Assembly (NCBI GenBank): GCA_950295325.1
Contig: OX485808.1
Location: 2,422,501-2,486,500, forward strand
Source of the DNA: Polytrichum commune
Taxonomy: Eukaryota > Streptophyta > Polytrichopsida > Polytrichales > Polytrichaceae
Direction: 5' to 3'
DNA length: 64,000 nt
Below, piece by piece: positions 56,765 to 64,000 of this stretch; the stretch's first letter is position 1; each line of letters starts with the position of its first letter. Made by a program: the position numbers and the translations under genes. The notes beneath the pieces are model-generated. The model saw nothing but the letters and a program-made list of their open reading frames with translations. It did not search any database and was not told the origin of the DNA.

Positions 56765-57225
56765 CTAAACTCCGTAGTATCACACATGTGGCAACCAAAG
56801 TGCACGTGATATTACAAAGTTTTGTAGTGTTAAAATGGATGCATGATACTATAGAATCAGTGTAGCATGTGACAATATGGAATAACATAAAGTACCACAT
56901 TTTCATGGTGTAGTGTGGTCCACTCCACTTGGTCTTCCCAGAGAATGTAGCATATGCATGCACCAACATTGAACAAGTGGCATAAGAAAAAGAAAAAGAA
57001 GAAGAAGAAAGTAACACTCCACATATTGACACATGGCGCGATGCTAGGGTGTGGGTTAACTTCTTTGGTGGTTTGCATTAATGACAAATTTTGTGATATA
57101 AGGGAGAGAAATGTGACAATAAGGAGCGAGATTTGAACTACGAACATCCGTTCCCTAGGGCTTGGGATAATAGACAGTGTGTGACATTATGGAGGTTGAT
57201 ATTACGGAGTTTAGGGTGTACCACG
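56765..57225 (+). repeat. repeat F8, second copy
   Basis: Partner of 54,645-54,990; contains an (AAGAAA)n purine tract near 56,985-57,010. Confidence 0.6.
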
Positions 57226-57700
57226 CATGTGACACTGAACACCATACACGGAGTAGAACCGTGAGGTCCACGTACACTCGGACTGAATCGGCCCTCCAAG
57301 TTTATACATTGTTTTGGAGGTTTGTTTTGAATATACTACCCACCCCTTCCTTCCTTCCATCCACGATGAATGAGGTTAGATAGACGCCCCACTAAGCCCA
57401 AGCCCTTTGAAAGAGGCTGGATATGCTCCCGTCCTTGGTATATACACCACCGACCAGCACGTACTTCCGTCCCCGCTTCCAGATTGGGGGAGGGGGGCAT
57501 TTCTTCCCCTGCAACAGGCAATAGAGAGGGCTTCGAACTTCACGAAGGAGAAGCTTCTAAAGGGTATCAGTACTTAAGCTTCTAATGTTGTGATGCAGAG
57601 GCGCGGCTGTTTGTGCATCACTTTGTCCATATATTATATTAGTATGTGTCGTGATAAAGTTCTCTGCATCTCTCTGAAGCACTCCTTAAGTAGGAAGTAA

Positions 57701-57965
57701 GGGCCACTTCACACACGAGCCAAGAGCCGTGACCATGAAACTGTGGGAGCCCAAAAGAAAGCGTCCCAAGGCCGTCCCAACACACCTCCAAAATCGTGTC
57801 GTGTGGTCACGGGCCCTCAAGTGTGTTGTGAAGTCATATGTGACCAGGCCCTTAACTCAATGCTATTTCAATGAGTTTCTATTCATGCGGGTGTTCACAC
57901 ATGATGAAATAGAATAAACCAACGGTTGTGAGCTTTCGGAGTGCCATGGTCTCTAATTTTGTTGG
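57701..57965 (+). mobile_element. Tourist-like MITE F7, truncated copy
   Basis: The left terminal repeat GGGCCACTTCACAC, preceded by TAA, and about 265 bp of the element are present. The right half and second terminal repeat are missing after about 57,965. Confidence 0.8.
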
Positions 57966-58689
57966 ACCCTCCCCCTTGGACCCCCATCTAAAGCACCTCT
58001 TATAGCGTGACTTGCCCTTTGATGCACTACAATGTGGCCCACATTGTACACAATCACGCATTAAAGTAATGTGGAACTTTGTACTTGAGGGAATTGTTTT
58101 TACATCAACATCTCGACATGTTCAAAATTCATGGAAATTCTTTTTTTTCGTAATATCATTTAACAAGGACATTTTTGGGAAATGATTATTTTTTATAAGG
58201 TCGACATATATTTATTTGAAAACTTATCAATTGTTCTAATTTTAGATCCCAAACCGTCCAAGAATGACGAGTATGAATTGGATTGCACTTTGGTGGGAGT
58301 CTTTCAAATGCACACTATCTTCCATCCAATTGAAATAATGTGACCTACAACATAGTCCTCCCATGTGATATACTATGGGTTGGAATATAGTGTGAACACA
58401 CAATACTGTCCCCAATGGTTTTACTAGTGTTGGTTTCCTTGTATATAGTGTCATCCACAATATTTATTCTATTGCCAAAGTCTATTCTTTGCCAAAAGAC
58501 CCTAGGAGCACAAAACTTCAATCGCGAGTTTCTCACCACAATAACTTGAATGATAATGATATAAAATGATATATGTAGTAGAGATAGTAGTCCAGTCTCA
58601 TCGTAACTCATGTCTTTTTGGTCATGCCATAATGAAGGCTAAGATCCGGCTAATAACATACATCAAGGTAAAGGATGCTATAACCAACA
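57966..58689. other. intergenic, no gene seen
   Basis: AT-rich, with a T homopolymer at about 58,141. Open frames are short and featureless. Confidence 0.45.
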
Positions 58690-59370
58690 TCCCAACCAAA
58701 ACCAACACCTATGCATGTATCTTAATTCCATGACTGGAACAAACCTCTAGTGCAAGGTGGCTAGAAAAATGATTTTGGCAAAAGTGGGATGGATTTGGGC
58801 AAGTGCATGAACATAGCTAGGGGTGGGTTACTTATGAGTTTCTATAAATATCCCGCATGCATGATAACCTTTATGAGGGCTCAATATTCTATTGGGTGGA
58901 ATGTTGATTTAAATGTGGGGGCGGATTGAGCAAAAGGCCCACTAGACAATTTTGGAAGAAAGCAGTGTTCATTTTGGATGAAAATCAACAGTATACTTGG
59001 GAGCCAATTGCACTGAATAAAGTGTGGATATGAAGGGGAGGCCACACACATCCAATTACACTTGAAGTTGGAATATGATGGTTTTACACCCCCCCCCCAC
59101 CCCAAGAAAAAAACCAACCTTGAAACCAAGCTCCCCCAAAGTTAGGCACATGTCAAGGCCAAAATTCTTTTACCTTGTATCACTGCTCTCTATTTCAAAA
59201 TCAGTGTTTTCAAATGTGTGTGGCCTCCACATAAGGAGGGATTTTTAAAACTAAGGGTAAGTGACTTTATATACTTTTAGTATATTCATATATTTTATTA
59301 TTTATTTTATATTTATTTCTACCATGTCTAGTCATTTTGCTAAGCCAATCATGCTAACCACTAATAGCAT
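58690..59370 (+). repeat. F6 repeat, second copy
   Basis: Partner of 25,600-26,150 with an extra C-rich insertion at about 59,090. Confidence 0.6.
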
Positions 59371-59689
59371 GCCCACCCTTATTGGTGTGGGTCACTAGTG
59401 AACAACCAGTGAAAGCTCAAAATCGAGCTCTGTTATATCTAGTGGCCATCGTTGGCCAGAATGTGCTTAAAATGACCCTTGCTGGTAGAAATGTCCATTG
59501 GACCCCTCACCAATGAGCGTGGGCATACCATAATCGAAATGGAGTCCCAAAATGGACTATTTTGTAGTTGCCATAATGTGCAAAATTCTCCTACAACTCA
59601 AGATTGGGTGGGATTATATACATAGATATTGATGATGAACTTCTAGTGTAGGTGATAAAAGGTTGGTACTTGAAAGAACTCAATTATGG

Positions 59690-60545
59690 TCCAATCCGTT
59701 TTAATGCTCAGTTCATTGGTAACCTTTGCAGATGCTATGTGGGCTCCTAGTATCAAACCTTAACTAAGATTTGTCCAGACCGGATCACTGTGCCTTTCAT
59801 AATTGAATCCCAAAGATGGCTACTTAGAGTTCAAGTGGGTACCCTTGTGCGACTCGGTGTCTCTAAAACAAAATTTCAATTGTTTTTTGGATTGGATAAA
59901 CTCTACTTTGATTTAAGAAGTTGGTGGTGGCTAGGGGCAATTCTCGGTCAAGCTTGGGGGAACCTAGCTCACTAAGCGCAACACCCTCCTCAAGCCCATT
60001 GCAACAAAATGGAAACACTCAATTCTGCCCACGGTTAGCCCTTAGTGGTACCTTATCTGGCACAAACTTTAGGCTCAAAAAAGGTTGCCTTTCTTTGGTA
60101 TGTCCTTAATAAGGTAGTGGTGATCAATGCCTGGAGAGGATAGACATCCAAAGAGTTGGATAAAATTTGTCCCCTTTGTGGGTCCCCGGCTATGAAACTA
60201 TAGAACCCATGTTTTTTAGACAATCCTTTGGCTCAGTGAGTTTGGAGGTATGCTACTAACGTCATGTGGCAATTACATGCTAAGCATATCAATTTAGGGC
60301 CTTGGAATTCCTTTCCTATGGCCTAGTGTCTCTTCCATAAGTAAAATGCCACACTCCCAAGAACTATCAAAGAATTTGATTCTTTCTTCATAGTGGTCTT
60401 CTTTGGTTTCTATGGAAATAGAGAAATGATCTTATTTTGAATTCCCTTCAATGGCCAATTGAGGAAAGAAACCAGTTTATTTGGGATGCACTTCTTGATT
60501 ATGGTAGGATTGAGTGGCAAAGGACACTTAATAAAAGATCTTGAG
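59690..60545 (+). pseudogene. LINE remnant, zf-RVT C-terminal domain
   Basis: Plus-strand reading gives KVAFLWYVLNKVVVINAWRG, then KELDKICPLCGSPAM, FLDNPLAQ, VWRYATNVMWQLHAKHINLG and PWNSFPMA, the pattern of the zinc-binding C-terminal (zf-RVT) region of plant LINE polymerases. In-frame stops fall where Q, E or W are expected, and a frameshift follows near 60,400, after which Q-W-P-I-E-E and I-W-D-A-L-L-D-Y-G are legible. The catalytic domain is not present. Dead copy, different from the one at 4.3-8.0 kb. Confidence 0.8.
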
Positions 60546-60739
60546 AAAGCGCCAGATGTCGCTTACGATTATGTTTTGAAAGAATTTGAAATGGTTTGGT
60601 GTGTTAAAACACCTGATCGCATATAGGAGTAATTTAGTTGTTACTTGGAGAGATAGACACAAGACGAGTAACCATACATGCCCTCTTTTGGGTTTCTCCA
60701 TGATGGTGTTATTGTGTTCCAGTTTCCTCTTGCAAGTGA

Positions 60740-61239
60740 GCGCCACTTCACATGCGAGCCATGACCATGAAAGTGTGAGAGCCCAAAAAAAAGTGTCCAA
60801 AGGCCATTCCAAGACACTTCCCAAATCATGTAGTATAGTCATGGGCCCTCAAGTGTAGTGTAAAGCCAATTGTGTCCGGACCCTCAACCAATTTCTATTT
60901 CAATCAATTTCTACCCATGCAGGGTCCTCACACATGATAAATTATAATAAACCAATGGTTGAGAGATTTCGGAGTACCATGGTCTCCTAGTTTCATGATA
61001 GACCTACCTCCAAGAGTTGGTTTCTGAAAACAATCCTAGTGACCATGGAACATGATCCATTCGATGCCATGTAAACATCCATGTAGACTTTACCTCCATG
61101 ATCTTGCATCCACATACTCCGTCGGTCCCTCAAGCGTAGTGTGAAGCGAACTTGGACCGCCTCTGTTAATTTCCACCAACGAGAGTGCTTGAAGCGCTGC
61201 AATGGTCACAGGCCCTCAGTCCGGTGTGTGAAGTGGCCC
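60740..61239 (+). mobile_element. Tourist-like MITE F7, complete copy
   Basis: 500 bp, left end GCGCCACTTCACAT (one change), right end intact; flanked by TGA on both sides (60,737-60,739 and 61,240-61,242). The TGA duplication departs from the TWA of other copies. Confidence 0.8.
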
Positions 61240-61906
61240 TGAACTTGTTTCAATTTGTATCCCCCCCCCCCCCCAAAAAAAAAGAGGAGAGGTTAAATTG
61301 CATGAAGTGTGGGTGTAAAGTGCACCCTCTCCCTTATTACAATACTAGCTAGAAGCATGCATGCGCCAATTATTAAATCCCACCAAAACAGGAACTGTAA
61401 GACTATTAAGCAGTCGGTCTCCTGCATCCCAGGAACTCTCTCTGCAGGCAAGGACAGCCACCACTTTCGCGGCGGCCGTCACCAAAAAGGCTTGTTCATC
61501 AACCCATAGTGGAAATTAGCCATAGCCATAGCCACTTTCCTTTTTCTCACATCACAAATGATGGAATCGGCTCTCACAGTTTGGAGCTTCACAATTAAAA
61601 TCACGAGCTGAAGAAGCACGCCCGCTGTGCAGCATTGGTCGGCCACTTGCAGGGAAATTAATTGAAGCCTTTTCACTGACCGAGATTGTAATTGTGCAAG
61701 TGTTAACACATAATCCGAGCTGAAGGAGTGCCTGCCTGCAAGTCCCCTCGAGTAGTTATTAATTAGTTCGCATGGATCTAGAATCTAGACTGATCACCCC
61801 CACTTGCAGGCCACACTTTTCAAGGCAATGAAAAGTCCATTGTGATCGATGCATCTTTGAATTTAACTAAGTAGGCATTGACACCATTTCGTTATGTAGA
61901 TTATAA
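61240..61906. other. intergenic, no gene seen
   Basis: Holds a C homopolymer followed by an A homopolymer at about 61,261-61,283. No feature supported. Confidence 0.45.
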
Positions 61907-62405
61907 GGGCCACGTCACACACGAGCCAAGAGCCAGGACCATGAAGTTGTGAGAGCCCAAAAGAAAGTGTCCAAAGGCCGTCCCAAGTCACCTCCGAATT
62001 CATGTCGTGTGGTCACAGGCCCTCAAGTGTAGTGTGAAGTCATGTGTAACTAGACACTCAACCATATGCTATTTCAATGGATTTTTATTCATGTGGGTCT
62101 TCACACATGATAAAATAGAATAAATCAATGGTTGTGAGCATTCGGAGTAGCATGGTCTCCCGGTTTTGTGTTAGGCCTACCTCCAAGAGGTGGTTTTTGA
62201 AAATAGTCCAAGTGACCGTGAAACATGATCCATTTGATGGCATGCAGGAATCCATGTAGACTTTACATGCATCTCGCATTCACATACTCCATCGGTCCCT
62301 CAAGCATCATGTGAAGTGAACTTGGACCGGCTCCGGCTTTTCCACCAATGAGAGTCCTTGAAGTGTAATGGTCACGGGCTCTTAGTCTCATGTGTGAAGT
62401 GGCCC
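61907..62405 (+). mobile_element. Tourist-like MITE F7, complete copy
   Basis: 499 bp with ends GGGCCACGTCACAC and (inverted) GGGCCACTTCACAC and TAA duplications (61,904-61,906 and 62,406-62,408). Confidence 0.87.
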
Positions 62406-63639
62406 TAAGTATGGAGTAGAAACATTGAATTCAACTCAGTAACTTAGATTCAATGAGGTGAGGTGAGGTATATATGTTGCTTGGAACATGAACTGTAGGC
62501 TCTTTTCCTAGATTGATCTCCCCGGGAATGAGGATTGTAGCTGGCTCTAATAAGCTATCAATCAGCTTTGTGCGATAGAGTCTGAGCTTCGCAGGGGTAC
62601 TGCATTCTAGAAGATTCTAGCTACTTTGCTTCTGAGTCATGAATCATGATACTTGAATAAGTTAAAGCTCAACTAATCTTCAACTGAGATGAGTATGCTT
62701 TATTTTTTAATTAACCCATCATTATAACTTTCTATCTGTGCTGAATACCATGAATTTTGTACTTTTTGAACCTTGGCATTTATAACATAACACTTACAAC
62801 CTCCAAGGGGTGTACATACTACATTGTACTTAGTTAAGAGTATTTCCACTCTTGAAGTTCCAACCAATGTTTTAAAGAAGAAGAAGAAGAAGAAGAAGAA
62901 GAAATGGGTCTATTCATTGGTTTTTGCCCCATCTATTGGCTAGCCTTTGAGGCATTTTCAGTGGGATTGAAGGAAACCCAACTAGAGATGTGGGATGCCT
63001 TAGTATATTACAAATGCGAGAAGAGGTCTTACTAGGTATACATATGTGGCTATACATAAATGATTTGTGGCACATGTATATGGTTGATTTATGGTGACAT
63101 GGAGCTAGCATGTGGCCTCCAACTCCTAAATTGTTGATGTAAATGTGGCAAACACAATGCAAAACAACGTTAAAAAAAACAAAACTTCGGCTACATGTAA
63201 GAATTAGGGTGTTTAAAAAATTGTTTCATGGGGGAATTGAACCCCGGTCTTTCGACCATGCCCTCTGCATTGTGGAATGGCTTGCAAAACCACACATTAG
63301 CACAACCCATCCTCCACCCAAACAATATTAGTAATCTAAGGTCATGACATGCGTTGACAACTTCCTCCCAACAACTCCATCCAAATATAACTAGTGCACC
63401 TTACACAAACATGCATGAAGGACCTACACCCTCAACCACATCACAAATGGTTCAAAGTTTCACACCAAACTCTTGAGGTATAAATTCATGCCTTGGTTCA
63501 TCATGTTCCAAAAAATGAGTGCATGTTAAGTACATTGGGTACCTCTCATAGAACTAGAATTGCACTAGTCTTTCATTTTCCAAGCCACTACTTAGTTGTT
63601 GTTTGTTGACCCTTACCAATGCATACATCAACTAACATT
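62406..63639. other. intergenic, microsatellite, no gene seen
   Basis: Contains a (GAA)n microsatellite at about 62,876-62,903. A GGTTCAATTCC-like T-arm motif lies on the minus strand at about 63,233-63,250 without a foldable tRNA around it. Confidence 0.45.
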
Positions 63640-64000
63640 GCATTTAGAAACCAATTGTAGCAACATACATTAAACTCGTCTACTCTTCCCTTCCATAGTA
63701 AAACCCTTTGGGCTTTCCAATATAATATTGCTTCTTGGTAAGGGATGTGTTCAAGGTGTAGAAGTCTTTTGCAAACATGCAGACCACCAAGTCTAGATGG
63801 GTTGTAAGCCGGTTCCTCAACTTGCTCATCAAAACAACACATTATTTAACACTTGAGCAATCTCAACAACTTTCATGAACTTCAAGAGCTTTGCTGAGAT
63901 GAAGGCATTGCTAGAAAGCTTGCGCCAAAGCCCGGGCATCGGGTTCTTGGTCATGGGTAAAGACATGGCAGCTTGAGCTTTCGATATCATGGTGATTTTG
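63640..64000 (-). pseudogene. hAT transposase remnant, C-terminal dimerisation region
   Basis: Read on the minus strand, SKLRNRLTTHLDLVVCMFAK and DFYTL (about 63,829-63,750) followed, in the next frame, by PYQEAILYWKAQRV match the conserved C-terminal dimerisation block of plant hAT transposases. Upstream (63,998-63,840) KITMISKAQAAMSLPMTKNP and a Leu-rich stretch fit the preceding region but end in stops, and the expected VLGSVEDER-type segment is deleted. Frameshifts make it inactive. The copy runs off the right window edge. Confidence 0.65.

Noticed and set aside
63225-63260. tRNA-like GGTTCAATTCC on the minus strand
   Set aside because: No acceptor, D or anticodon arm pairs around it.

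Overview
The window reads as nuclear DNA of a land plant. It holds a 21-exon plasma-membrane H+-ATPase with GT-AG introns and the plant-type C-terminus ending in penultimate Thr (QSYTV). It also has TTTAGGG-type telomere-like repeats, many short TIR elements (MITEs), a stray mitochondrial-type trnI-CAU, and broken LINE and hAT copies. The 14-3-3-type ATPase tail argues against early charophyte algae. I cannot tell moss, liverwort, lycophyte or fern apart from sequence alone.

Layout. 1-9.2 kb: repeats, the mitochondrial-type tRNA, two nested TIR elements (2,993-4,311) and a minus-strand LINE remnant (about 4.3-8.0 kb). 10.49-24.67 kb: the intact H+-ATPase gene (plus strand, 957 aa predicted), its introns loaded with one dispersed short-repeat family and a pair of inverted MITEs. 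24.7-28.3 kb: repeats and a frameshifted zinc-finger ORF. 28,309-50,781: a 22.5-kb block bounded by perfect 28-bp terminal inverted repeats and a 4-bp GTAT target duplication, which I read as one giant DNA transposon. 50.8-64 kb: repeat-rich DNA with four copies of a roughly 500-bp Tourist-like MITE, a plus-strand LINE zf-RVT remnant and a hAT transposase remnant at the right edge.

The giant element is the main discovery. It has (i) TGGGAAC subterminal repeats facing inward at both ends; (ii) a minus-strand, apparently intact three-exon gene for a DUF7869-like protein (about 1,001 aa) with three conserved acidic motifs, a transposase candidate; (iii) a plus-strand seven-exon gene for a predicted 1,913-aa composite protein: unknown N-terminus, lysine-rich linker, ParB/Srx-like INGQHT segment, a possible methyltransferase-like FGG motif, an acidic and RS-rich region, and a C-terminal FCP1/NIF HAD-phosphatase-like domain; and (iv) 15 copies of a perfect palindrome built from the half-site CACTTTCACTCGA. 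The palindromes form three clusters, near the 5' end of the DUF7869 gene, just upstream of the composite gene, and in its first coding intron. Periods of 52, 73-77 and 62 bp are close to 5, 7 and 6 turns of B-DNA. One copy sits in a perfect 94-bp palindrome. A second symmetric motif (ACTATAGTTAAC) recurs at about 42 bp between the genes. I did not notice the first palindrome outside the element.

Gene models come from reading frames, splice-site consensus and recalled protein families only. No alignment or search was run; repeat boundaries and copy counts outside the exact motifs are by eye.
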